A stretch of 64,000 nt of DNA from Kitagawia praeruptora (Eukaryota > Streptophyta > Magnoliopsida > Apiales > Apiaceae): positions 124,693,609 to 124,757,608 of the forward strand of contig CM075348.1 of the NCBI GenBank assembly GCA_037693485.1, in the 5' to 3' direction. A program made the translations under genes and the position numbers. Position 1 is the stretch's first letter, and every line of letters starts with the position of its first letter. The notes below the pieces were generated by a model. The model worked only from the letters and a program-made list of their open reading frames with translations. It was not told the DNA's origin and made no database searches. This document shows, piece by piece, positions 52,870-62,055 of the stretch.

Positions 52870-53335
52870 TGTTGGGCCGCTAGCACGCCTAACTCCACAA
52901 TAATATGATATTGTCCATTTTGGGTCGAGCCCGCACGGATTTGTTTTTGAGTAACTCCCAAAAGGCCTCATACTAATGGAGTTAACTGGTTGCTCTATAT
53001 ACAAGAGAATTATCTCTTTTCTCCTCGATGTGGTACTTGGATTGACACCACCCAACAATCTTCCCCTCAAACCAAGAACCACATAACCCGTGATCTTAAA
53101 CCCGTGATAAATCTGTCCACGTCTTGCACCGCCGCCACACCCGCGGAACCCGCCGCCTGAACACCTTTCAGGAAGACTTACGATACAAAGAACCCAATAC
53201 ATCTCCAATCGCCACCGAGGGAAACCTCTTACATCGAACACCTGCAGCCCATAACCCCCAGGATCCAATTACTGAACCATGGGCTCTGATACCACTTATT
53301 GGGCCACTAGCACGCCCATACTATTGTGGAGTTAA
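52870..53335 (-). mobile_element. TRIM retrotransposon, minus orientation
   Basis: The 3' LTR at 52870-53057 (plus reading TGTTGGGCCGCTAGC to CACCACCCAACA, 188 bp) is followed on the right by the complement of the polypurine tract GAGGGGAAGAT. A short internal region follows, then the complement of TGGTATCAGAGC at about 53287-53298 (PBS) and a remnant of the other LTR (complement of CTAGTGGCCCAATA). It has no coding capacity. LTRs below 200 bp with PBS and PPT are diagnostic of TRIMs. It shares its truncated LTR end with the plus-strand TRIM to the right. Confidence 0.75.
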
Positions 53336-53802
53336 GGCTTGCTGGCGGCCCAACAAGTAGTATCAGAGCTTCAGGTTGTAACGATCCGTAACGATCTCAA
53401 TGGGCTCAAAAATGGATCCAAGGAAAAGGCAGATGGGCTGTCCCAGATTGGGCTTAAGGGGGAGCAGGTGGACTTTCCAGTATAGGCCTAGGGGAGCTAG
53501 ATAGCCTTCTAGTATGGATCTAGGGGGAGCGAGATAAATTTCCAGTATGGGTCAAGGGGGAGCCAGATCACATAGAAGGAGGCAGATTCGACAGGTGTCG
53601 AGCCCGATGTGTGAAGGGGGAGATTGTTAGGAGTTGTCCCACATCGTTTGTGGAAGGGGTAGATAGCTAGTTTATAAGCAGCCAGTTAACTCCATTAGTA
53701 TGAGGCCTTTTGGGAGTGATCCAAAAATAAATCCGTGCGGGCGATGTCCATAGCGGACAATATCATACTATTGTGGAGTTATTGCTCGCTAGCGGCCCAA
53801 CA
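53336..53802 (+). mobile_element. TRIM retrotransposon, plus orientation
   Basis: The left end keeps only about the last 40 bp of the 5' LTR (TATTGTGGAGTTAAGG... to GCGGCCCAACA, ending about 53356). A PBS-like TAGTATCAGAGC (53360-53371), an internal region rich in AGGGGGAGC words, the polypurine tract AAGGGGGAGAT and the 3' LTR 53625-53802 (TGTTAGGAGTTGTCCC to GCGGCCCAACA, 178 bp) follow. It is the inverted counterpart of the TRIM on the left. Non-coding. Flanking pentamers CTCTA and ATATA do not match, so no common duplication is evident. Confidence 0.75.
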
Positions 53803-54430
53803 ATATATCATCGAAACTTCGGATTTTCGTTCTTCTTCGATTCAATCGGGTTTTGGATTTGTATGTGGACCGATTATCTCTTGTTGTGGTTTCGTTTCTG
53901 CATATCTAAGTTTTATTTTGAATTTTAGGTTATAATTTTAGTTTGATTTCTCTCCTTGGTGAGAGGGTGTGAATTTCTCTCCTTCTTTTGTGAGAGTTGG
54001 TTCGATTCAATGATAAAAGCTTGTTAGGGAGGCTAAGTTTGGCGAAGATCTTGAGCATAGAGTAAGTATCTATAGATATATCATTGTTTTCACACCGCTT
54101 ATTTGTCTCATTTTGATTATGAATACGAGCATGTCAACCTATTTTATGTTTGTTCGATTCGATCATTTCTTGCAGATGCCGTATGGTTATTATGTATTGA
54201 ATTATCTCCTTTCATAAAAAAAACAATAAATACAAATTTTAAAAAATTGTATTTAATAATATAATTTTTATAAATATAAATAAATCAAAAGCGCTCCACT
54301 TAAAAATAATCTATATTACCATGCTAACTCATTTTGTAAGAAATTTTTACATAATTTTGTACCCGCATTTTGCAAATTTTGGTACTAATAAAGTGGGTGA
54401 AGGACAAGTTCATTTGTTCTGTATTCTCTC
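53803..54430. other. Intergenic sequence, nothing recognised
   Basis: AT-rich, no inverted termini, no open frame with known content. The part up to about 54190 has a more balanced composition and could be remnant genic or retroelement DNA, but nothing supports a call. Confidence 0.5.
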
Positions 54431-54672
54431 TTTCCGTCCATCCGTCCCATCCAATTGTTTACATTTTTCAAGAAGTGTTCGGCACGTATTTTAATGTACA
54501 TTTTAATGATAATTTCATAATTTATTTTTAAACTTTTTTAAGAAATATGCTGCACGCATTTTAATATACATTTTAAGGATAGTTCCATAATTTGTTTATA
54601 TTTTTATACAGAAAAAAAATTAAAAATAAATCATGCATCTATTCTTAAATTGCATGGGACAGATGGAATAAT
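54431..54672. mobile_element. Stowaway-like (Tc1/mariner) MITE, degenerate
   Basis: The left end TCCATCCGTCCCATCCAATT is mirrored at the right by the complement of TCCATCTGTCCCATGCAATT. This is close to the CTCCCTCCGTCCCA termini of plant Stowaway/mariner MITEs. The interior holds two diverged direct copies of a ~65-bp unit (CACGTATTTTAATGTACATT and CACGCATTTTAATATACATT). Target TA duplication is not clear. Confidence 0.55.
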
Positions 54673-54725
54673 TTTATTTTTTTTGAAAGCAAACAACCAC
54701 TTTATTAAAACTCCAACGAATTATA

Positions 54726-54779
54726 CATAATTGTCTCCAACAAGAAACATAGAATAATTGTCTCCAACAAGAAACATAG
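54726..54779. repeat. 27-bp tandem duplication
   Basis: AATTGTCTCCAACAAGAAAC is present twice with the same following bases. It sits in sequence resembling a short non-LTR or genic 3' end (CCACTTTATTAAAACTCCAA at about 54691), which I cannot assign. Confidence 0.8.
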
Positions 54780-55654
54780 GATTCCAGGTATGATATGAGC
54801 CGCCTAGTTAGCTAGCTTTTTAGTATGAACAACCTTAACATTACCCATCTGACCATCTCTGTCCTGTATCTTTAAATTGATGGTTTATAAATTAAAAAGT
54901 TATATTTATGCAAGTTATGCTTCTAAATTATACATTATTGATTATAATTTTATAAATTAAAAAATTAAATCTGATAGTAAATAAATATTTTTTTAAAAAA
55001 TTTTATGTCTAGTACTATAGTTTTGATAAATTATAAATCAAAAGTCAAATTTTATAAAACATCAATTTATACGAAAGGATATAGATTTTGGTTACTGTCA
55101 AGCAACGAGATATACAAAACAATTTAAAATTTGCTTCAAGAAAAAATAACTCTATTATTTGTGTGATGCGAATATTTAAGGGGGGTTTTCAAAAATATCC
55201 AAGATTAGAAACATTTTTGCAAAAAAACTTTTATTTTTTTTAAATATTCCAAAAATACCAATTTCTTGAAAATGATTTCCAAAAATATCATCTGCAACCA
55301 AATTTGAAACTGACATTAAACAAAATTACCACAAATATAATTTTAATAATTTATCAACTAATATCTTATTTTTTTACCAGTTAAATTAAATGCAAACAAA
55401 ATCAACAATCAAAAGTATTTTCAAATATTTTTATAGAAAATTGTAAAAACAAGTTGCTTAATTTAGTTGCAAATTGTATTTTTGCAAACATTTGTAAAAA
55501 TAATAAAATTACAAAAAAACTTTAAAAAATAGTATTTTCGTTATTTTGTTTGTCTTGGTTGTAAGTCACTTCAATATTAAATGGACAACGACCTATTCGT
55601 AGACAGAATGTATGTTACCAAGTTACTTACTTAAGTACGTAGTACTCTTTTATG
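54780..55654. other. AT-rich intergenic DNA
   Basis: Long A/T-rich stretches occur, especially 54880-55060 and 55200-55560. No feature can be supported. The octamer CTTTTATG at 55647-55654 is the left target duplication of the hAT-like element. Confidence 0.6.
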
Positions 55655-55826
55655 TATGGGCGGTCCTGGACTCCTGGTGCAGCCGCACTGGGCCCAATGT
55701 TCCCAGGGCCCAAAATTGTTTTCTATCCGTCTCATTTGTACATATGGCTTCATGCAATATATGTGTAGATGATTTTGTTATGCTGTCATTTTTTCGCTTT
55801 AGACATGATAGTTCCGGGGAGAGCAC

Positions 55827-55862
55827 GGTTCGGTTCGGTTCGGTTCGGTTCGGTTCGGGTTC
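55827..55862. repeat. (CGGTT)n minisatellite
   Basis: About seven perfect or near-perfect CGGTT units lie within the hAT-like element. Similar CGGTTTGG words recur near 57920. Confidence 0.9.
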
Positions 55863-55919
55863 GATATTACCTTCCCAAAAAATAATTTTTGTTTTTGAGT
55901 ACTTGCATATGTATATATA

Positions 55920-56296
55920 GGCTAGCGTTCAAATAGAAACCAATATTAGAATAGAAACTAGAAACCTACATTAAATAATTTATATTTCATTTATTTTAAT
56001 GGCCCCGCTAGGGGCACCTTTACAAAAACCTTATAAAATTCTTGGCTCTATTCAACAAAAAAATAAAAAAAATAAAAAAAAATAAAAAAAATGAAAAAAG
56101 TTACTGTTCACGTGCCACGTCATCACGTGAACAGTAACTTTTTTTTATTTTTTTTATTTTTTTGTTGAATAGAGCCAATAATTTTAAACATTTTTTGTAT
56201 TGGGGTACCCCTAATTTGGTCATTATATTAGCTTGAAATATTTAATTTAGGTTTAGTTTCTAGTTTCTATTCTAAGTTAGTTTCTATTAGAACAAG

Positions 56297-56300
<4 letters not shown>
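55920..56300. mobile_element. Hairpin MITE 'A' (AATAGAAAC-type TIR)
   Basis: The arms are imperfect inverted repeats for about 150 bp. CAAATAGAAACC...AATAGAAACTAGAAACC at left mirrors the complement of CTAATAGAAACT...AATAGAAACTAGAAACT at right. The centre is a perfect inverted repeat AAAAAGTTACTGTTCACGTG around a short loop near 56115. GGCCCCGCTAGGGGCACC lies at about 56002. TATATA borders both ends, so it was inserted in a TA repeat. No ORF. Confidence 0.75.

Positions 56301-56328
<28 letters not shown>
56301..56328. repeat. (TA)n microsatellite between MITEs A and B
   Basis: A pure TA run of 28 bp. It is both the right flank of one MITE and the left flank of the next. Confidence 0.95.
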
Positions 56329-56332
<4 letters not shown>

Positions 56333-56713
56333 CTTACTCAAATAGAAACCAACTTAAAATAGAAACTAGAAACTAAACCCTAATCTAATATTTAAAGCTA
56401 ATCTAATGACCAAACTAGGGGGATCGCAATACAAAAAGTTTATAATATTCTAGGCTCCATTCAGTAAAAAAAAAAAAAATATTGTTCACTACTGACGTGG
56501 CAGTGACGTCAGCGTGAACAGTAATTTTTTTTTTTTGCTGGATGGAGCCAATAATTTTAAACAATTTTTTTTTTTTGCTGGATGGAGCCAATAATTTTAA
56601 ACACTTTTTGTGAAGGTGCCCCTGGCGGGGCCATTAGAATAAATGAAATATAATTTATTTAGTGTTGGTTTCTAGTTTCTATTTTAAGGGAGGTTTCTAT
56701 TTGATCACTAGCC
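56329..56713. mobile_element. Hairpin MITE 'B' (same family as A)
   Basis: It starts GGGTCTTACTCAAATAGAAA with AATAGAAACTAGAAACT further in, mirrored at the right by TTTCTAGTTTCTATTTTAAG. The centre carries TGACGTGGCAGTGACGTCA and GTGAACAGTAA, related to the core of MITE A. A ~40-bp block (GCTGGATGGAGCCAATAATT) is duplicated near 56535-56600. GCCCCTGGCGGGGCC lies at 56619. Flanked by TA repeats on both sides. Confidence 0.75.
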
Positions 56714-56729
56714 TATATATATATATATA
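56714..56729. repeat. (TA)n microsatellite between MITEs B and C
   Basis: A short pure TA run separating the two hairpin elements. Confidence 0.9.
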
Positions 56730-56989
56730 GGCATTTGCTCCATACAGAACACTCTTATATAACAAACAATAAAGAACACCTTAGATCTATTAGATCTTTT
56801 GGTCCCGCCAGGGACATCCAATATAAAAAGTTGTTATCATGAACAGTAACTTTTTTTTAGATGATGGATGGATAGAAGGTAAAAAAATAAGAACTTTTTG
56901 TATTGAGTGGCCCCGCCAGGGACATTGGATCTATTAGATCTAAGGTGTTCTTTATTGCTTGTTATATAAGGTGTTTGTTATGGAGTCCA

Positions 56990-56993
<4 letters not shown>
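56730..56993. mobile_element. Hairpin MITE 'C'
   Basis: The ends carry ACACTCTTATATAACAAACA and AAAGAACACCTTAGATCTAT, mirrored by ATAGATCTAAGGTGTTCTTT-type sequence at right. GGTCCCGCCAGGGACAT (56801) and GGCCCCGCCAGGGACAT (56921) occupy mirrored positions, and TGAACAGTAAC lies at the centre as in MITE A. The outer TIR differs from that of A and B, so it is a separate but related family. Flanked by TA repeats. Confidence 0.75.

Positions 56994-57046
<53 letters not shown>
56994..57046. repeat. (TA)n microsatellite
   Basis: An uninterrupted TA run of about 53 bp forms the right flank of MITE C and gives spurious Tyr-Ile frames. Confidence 0.95.
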
Positions 57047-57049
<3 letters not shown>

Positions 57050-57700
57050 AATTCTACTAATTATTTTATTTATGTTCGTCAACTAAGTAAATTTATAGAT
57101 TTTCTTTTGGAATGGTTTCATTGCTCAAACATTAATTTCATTATATGTAAGAGATTTTGTATAATTTTTAAAATTATTTTTAAATTAAATAATATTTTGT
57201 GGCCCATTATAATTATAGGATAAAATTGATGAATTGTGCAAATTTAATATTTTTGTTGCAATAGAATGTAAGAACGTTCATAGAAGACGTAAATTACTTT
57301 TTGTTGCTAAACTAGAACACTTATATTTTTATTCTAAAATTATAAATATAGTATCAAAACTTAGACCTACCTTAATATATTACCTTTTTTTAGTCATCAA
57401 ATATTAATTTCTAAAATTTCTTCAAAATAAAATTTTATACAAAAAAATTGTTTATGTCTTTTGATCATAAATTTATATTATTTTTACTTTTTGGAATTTG
57501 AAACTTGAAATTAAGACTCTTGAGTTTTTTTTTTAAATGTAGCACAAGAAATAGTATCAAAAAAATAATCATTAATAATTTATTTATGGATTTAACTTCG
57601 TGAATTTTTAAACTAAGAAACTATTTACAAATTTATTTTAGGAATTTAAGAAGGGGCCCAGAAAATATATTTCGTACTAGGCTCAATAATTCTGAGGACT
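57047..57700. other. AT-rich interior of the hAT-like element
   Basis: AT-rich sequence without coding content. It ends with GGGGCCCAGAAAATA and the right terminus described for the hAT-like element. Confidence 0.6.
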
Positions 57701-57715
57701 GACCCTGCTTTTATA

Positions 57716-58070
57716 TGTCACAAAATTCGAATTTATTTTGTTGTTGGATTCCTTTATATGTTAAAATATCAATAAATTTTCAACCAATATTCATATTTTC
57801 TTCTACTATTTTGTTAAGAAATTTAAGTACGAAAGTGATATAACAAAAAGTAGCAGTCAGGGTTTTTGAGTCAGGTTAGGTAGTAATCCGGAAAACCGAA
57901 CCGAAATTCGTTATTTCGGTTTGGTTCGGTCCTGTTTATTTCAAAATTTCAAGTATTCGTTTTTTCGACCTGAATCGAAATATATTTTGGATCGGTTCAG
58001 TCTTTAAGAAAATAATTTGGTTTGGGATAGAATTACCCGAATTATAATATAACATATATTTATATTAGAG
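57716..58070. other. AT-rich DNA with CGGTTTGG-type words
   Basis: Contains CGAACCGAAATTCG, CGGTTTGGTTCGGTCC and GATCGGTTCAG (57895-57995). These resemble remnants of hAT-like or other CGGTT-terminal elements, but no complete boundary was found. Confidence 0.5.
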
Positions 58071-58075
58071 AAAAC

Positions 58076-58260
58076 TGAGACTGAGGTTGTCCTCAGGTAA
58101 TCTTCCTGAGATTAAAATATTTTGTTCCTATAAATCAAGTGGCCCCGCAGGGACTTTGTAAATGTAATTTTTTTTTTGTAATTTACATATATAGCCTTAG
58201 AATTATATTGCAAATCCTTTAACCTCAGAGGAAAATCCTGAGTACAACCTCAGGCACCTC
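58076..58260. mobile_element. Hairpin MITE 'E' (same family as D at 30321)
   Basis: GAGACTGAGGTTGTCCTCAGG at the left is mirrored by the complement of GAGGTGCCTGAGGTTGTACT at the right. The inner part GTGGCCCCGCAGGGACTTTG corresponds to the inner part of MITE D read in the opposite direction. No coding content; target duplication unclear. Confidence 0.7.
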
Positions 58261-58851
58261 AAGTCCTTTATATTATTACCTATAGTTAAGTTATATTATA
58301 ATACAACTAGAAGGCTATTTTTGTAAATACATGGGAGTGAATTTCATTATTACAAAAATGACATCAACATTTTATACTCAAAATGCATATAACTGTAGGT
58401 AATTACCTATAGTTACCTATGGAAACATTTTTCTCATAATATATTTATATTTCTATTTTATCTACTACGTACGGACCTACTATCCATTAACCAAAGTACC
58501 AAACAAAGTCCCAATTACCCTAATCGATTCAATAGATCAAAGATGAAAGATTCAACTCCAAATCGTTCAAGAAAATGAAAGATTTAAGTATTCAAGTTCA
58601 AGTTCTTAGTTCAAGTCTTCAAGGATCAAAGATTCAACTTTAGGTTTGTTAATATAATCTTTTAGTTTCCTGATTTTAATTTTTTTTAATCACAATTTCA
58701 TTTTTATTTTATTTTTGGTTTTGTTGTGCCGAAAGAAGATGGATGAGATAGCTAAACCACTTTTATTAATGATTTCTTGCTACTGCTATGTCTACTAAGC
58801 CATTTGTTTTGTAATTTTTTACTTATAATTTTGCCAAACAACTAAGAAAAA
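58261..58851. other. AT-rich intergenic DNA
   Basis: A patch rich in TTCAAG/CAAGTTC words (58555-58650) stands out; otherwise no feature. Five A residues precede the Reina-type LTR. Confidence 0.6.
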
Positions 58852-59130
58852 TGTAACAAGGCAGCTCACAGAAATAACATTAAGAAAGAGATGAGAGGAG
58901 AAGAGCTAGATGAAAGAAGAATTCTTAAAATTAAGATAAAGATAACAATTTCCTTAATCTGATACATGGTACCGTTCTGTCAATATAACCAACTACCAGG
59001 ATAAATACAGGACCACAGACACGTGTACCAGTAAGAAGAATTGGACTACTAACAGACCTTTAAAATACTGAAAATAAAAAGGAGTTATAAAGCCTCTTCG
59101 AACGACATATTTTTAATGCCATATGTCACA
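58852..59130 (-). repeat. 3' LTR of Reina-type chromovirus (279 bp)
   Basis: In plus orientation TGTAACAAGGCAGC to CCATATGTCACA, with TGT...ACA ends. To its right the complement of GAAGAGAAAGGCAA is a fitting polypurine tract. Short LTRs of this size are normal for Reina elements. The partner 5' LTR is not in the window, so the boundaries rest on these signals alone. Confidence 0.6.
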
Positions 59131-62055
59131 TTGCCTTTCTCTTCAGCAAAACCTTGTCCTCAAGGTTTAAAATTTGGAAACTTCTGAATCAGATCCTCAT
59201 ACAGTTCCAATGTAGCATCTTCAATCAGGGAGTTGGACCATGAGACCAGCACTAAAGCAGCTGGTCGTCCATTCTTCTTAACCAGCTTTTTCTTCAGAAT
59301 TACTATTGGTTCCTTTAGCTCAGTACAATCCTCAGATGTTGGTGGCTCTGTCTGAAGCAATTTACCATCCCCAAGTTTCTTCTTCAATTGTGAGACATGA
59401 AATGTATTATGGATTCGAGCTGTAGATTGTAAATCAAGCTGGTACGCCACCTTTCCTACCCTCTTATTGATTTTGTAGGGGCCATAAAACTGTGCTGCAA
59501 ATTTCTTGTTGACATCTCCTCTAACTGAACTTTGCTTATAGGCCTGTAGCTTCAGAAAAACTTCATCTCCCTCCTTAAACTCTCTTTCTGACCTTCTCTG
59601 ATCTGCATAATGCTTCATCCTTTCTTGTGATTTACTGAGGTTTTTCTTCAGCAATACTTGTAAGTCAGCCCTTTCCTTCAGAAATTCATCTATGCTTGCT
59701 AGCTTTGATTTCTACACCTGGTGGTAATTAAGACTTGGTGGATCCTTGCCATACAAAGCCTTGTAGGGGGTCATTTTTATAGCCGTGTGATAAGATGTGT
59801 TGTACCACCATTCGGCCATAGGTAGCTAGTGGTGCCATTTCTTAGGCCTCTGATTTGTCAAACAGCGTAGGTACATTTCCACACATTGGTTTAATCTCTC
59901 ACTCTGCCCATCCGTTTGTGGATGGTATGCAGTCGATAAGTTCGTAGTTGTTCCCATCTTTGTAAACAACTCCTTCCAGAATTGGCTTGTAAAAATCTTG
60001 TCCATATCCGTGATAATACTTCTTGGAGGGCCATAGAGTTTAATTACTGAATCTAGCAACTTCTGAGCAACCTGGGTGGCAGTAAAAGGGTGTTGAAATG
60101 CGAGCAAGTGGCAATACTTAGTGTATTTATCAATCACCACCAAAATCGTATCTTGTCCCCCTGATTTTGGTAGACTTTCGACGAAGTCCATTGTTATAAC
60201 TTCCCAAGCTTGATCAGGGATGGCAATGGGCTATAGAAGGCCTGGTATATTGACATGTTCCCCTTTAAATCTTTGGCATACTTCACATTCTTGCACCCAC
60301 TTATACACATCTTGACTGACTCCAGGCCACCAAAAAATATTTGTCACTCTTTTAGTGGTTGCATTCACTCCTGAGTGGCCACCCTCTCCACTATTATGCA
60401 GGTTCTTCAAGATTTCTTGCCTCACACCATTACAGCTTCCTACATAGAGCTTCCCTTGCCTCCTCAAATCTCCATCTACCAATGAATAATTTGGCTCCAA
60501 GTCAGGATCCACAGCTAAATTGATCAATATATTTTCAACTTCATGGTCTCCCTCCCATGATTTCCTAATTTCCTCTCTCTATTTGGGAATCAGAACACTA
60601 ATGGCACTTGTTTCAGCTTCGAGCAATAGCACTTCCTCTTGATCATGCAACCTTGACAGAGGGTCTGCTACTACATTTTCTCTTCCTTTCTTATACTCGA
60701 TACTATAATCAAAGCCCAGGAGCTTCGACATCCATTTCTGCTGGGCCACGGTAGTCAATTTTTGATTCATGAAGTGCTTGATGGCTTGCTGATCCGTTTT
60801 AATAGTGAAGTGCCTGCCCATTAAGTAACCTCTCCATTTCTGCACAGTCATCACCACTGCTAGCAGTTCTTTTTCGTATGTGGACAACCCTATATTCTTT
60901 TGTGCTAGGGCCTTGCTTAAATAAGCTATTGGCCTCCCTTCTTGCATGAGTACAGCACCAATGCCCATTTTACAAGCATCCGTTTCGACTACAAATTCTT
61001 TTGAGAAGTCCGACATTCTCAGAACTGGAGTACAACTCATAGCATTCTTCAACGTGTTGAAAGCTTCTTTAGCCAATTCATTCCACACATAAGCTCCTTT
61101 TTTGAGTAAATTTGTTAAGGGTCTGCTTAGTACTCCATACCCCTTAATGAATCTTCGATAATACCCTGTTAGGCCCAAAAATCCTCATAGAGATTTAACA
61201 TTTTTAGGCCTGGGCCAGTTCTGCATTGCCTCTACTTTCTTTACATCAGCTGCTACTCCTTTCGAACTTATTATGTGGCCTAGATACTCCACTTGTTCTT
61301 GACCAAAGTCACACTTACTCAACTTTACAAACAGTTGATTTTTTCTTAAAGTCTCGAAAACAGTCTTCAAGTGTTCCAAATGATCCTCCATGGTTGGACT
61401 ATAAATTAAAATGTCATCGAAAAACATCAATACAAACTTCCTTAGGTGCTCAGAAAACACTTCATTCGTAATGCATTGAAAAGTTGCCGTAACGTTAGTT
61501 AAACCAAACGGCATAACCAAGAATTCATAGTACCCAAACTGTGTTTTAAATGCAATTTTATGCAAATCTTTCTCATGTACTCTAATTTGATGGTACCCGC
61601 TCCTAAGATCTAGCTTCATGTAAAATTTACTCCAATGCAGCTCATCTAATAATTCCTCAATGATTGGAATTGGAAACCTATTTTTAATGGTGATAGAGTT
61701 TAGTGCTCTATAGTCAAATCACCAAGTATAGTCTTTTTTCTTGACTAATAACACTGGAGATGCGTACGGGGAGCTGCTGTGTTGAATTATCCCATTGTCC
61801 AGCATCTCCCTTACCATTCTTTCGATCTCTGTTTTCTGCAAGTATGGGCACTTATACGAATTTGCATTAACAGGTCTGCTGCCTTCAATAATGGGAATAA
61901 AGTGATGTTGTGCTCTTGAAGGAGGAAGACCCTTTGGTGTTTCAAAGATATCTTTGAAATCACTAATAAGCTTTTGCACTCCGTCATTAAGATGCTCTTC
62001 TTGCCTTGATGGCTGATCCTTAACTGCAGTCAGTTGCACTAGAAAATAAGCTTCT
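59131..62055 (-). pseudogene. pol: pol of Reina-type chromovirus with six internal nonsense codons
   Basis: One minus-strand frame carries, in gypsy order, RT (LPPSRAQHHFIPI, KKDYTW, SGYHQIRV, MPFGLTN, active site FFDDILIYS about 61420), RNase H (VVETDACKMGIGAVL, KTDQQAIKHF, DPLSRLHD), the integrase zinc finger (H-x3-H in HNSGEGGHSG, CEVCQRFKG), the core (VVIDKYTKY, ITDMDKIFTSQFW, YHPQTDGQSERLNQ) and a chromodomain-like end (VLVSWSNSLIEDATLELYED). RT-RH-IN order and the chromodomain make it a chromovirus; the motifs fit Reina best. Internal stops lie at 61719, 61185, 60579, 60231, 59826 and 59712, with no frameshift between them. Gag and protease are cut off by the LTR at 62056. Confidence 0.88.

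Larger units (their letters stand above)
55655..57707. mobile_element. hAT-like element, non-autonomous, with nested MITEs
   Basis: The left end TATGGGCGGTCCTGGACTCC and the complement of the right end, CAGGGTCAGTCCTCAGAATT, correspond to the CAGGG(C/T)CGGTCC-type termini of plant hAT elements. GGGCCC blocks lie at about 40 bp on both sides. It is flanked by 8-bp duplications CTTTTATG (55647-55654) and CTTTTATA (57708-57715), one mismatch apart; 8 bp is the hAT hallmark. No transposase is present. About 1.1 kb of the interior consists of three hairpin MITEs and TA repeats that arrived later. Confidence 0.65.

Noticed and set aside
53355..53375. TAGTATCAGAGC read as part of a tRNA gene
   Set aside because: It is the primer-binding site next to the TRIM LTR; no cloverleaf or A/B boxes accompany it. 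The same applies to 5464 and 16310.
52870..53802. Cassandra element (5S rRNA-bearing TRIM)
   Set aside because: LTR length fits, but the 5S-like promoter and 5S sequence are not present in either LTR.
56903..57223. 106-residue frame with Tyr-Ile repeats
   Set aside because: It reads through the TA microsatellite next to MITE C.
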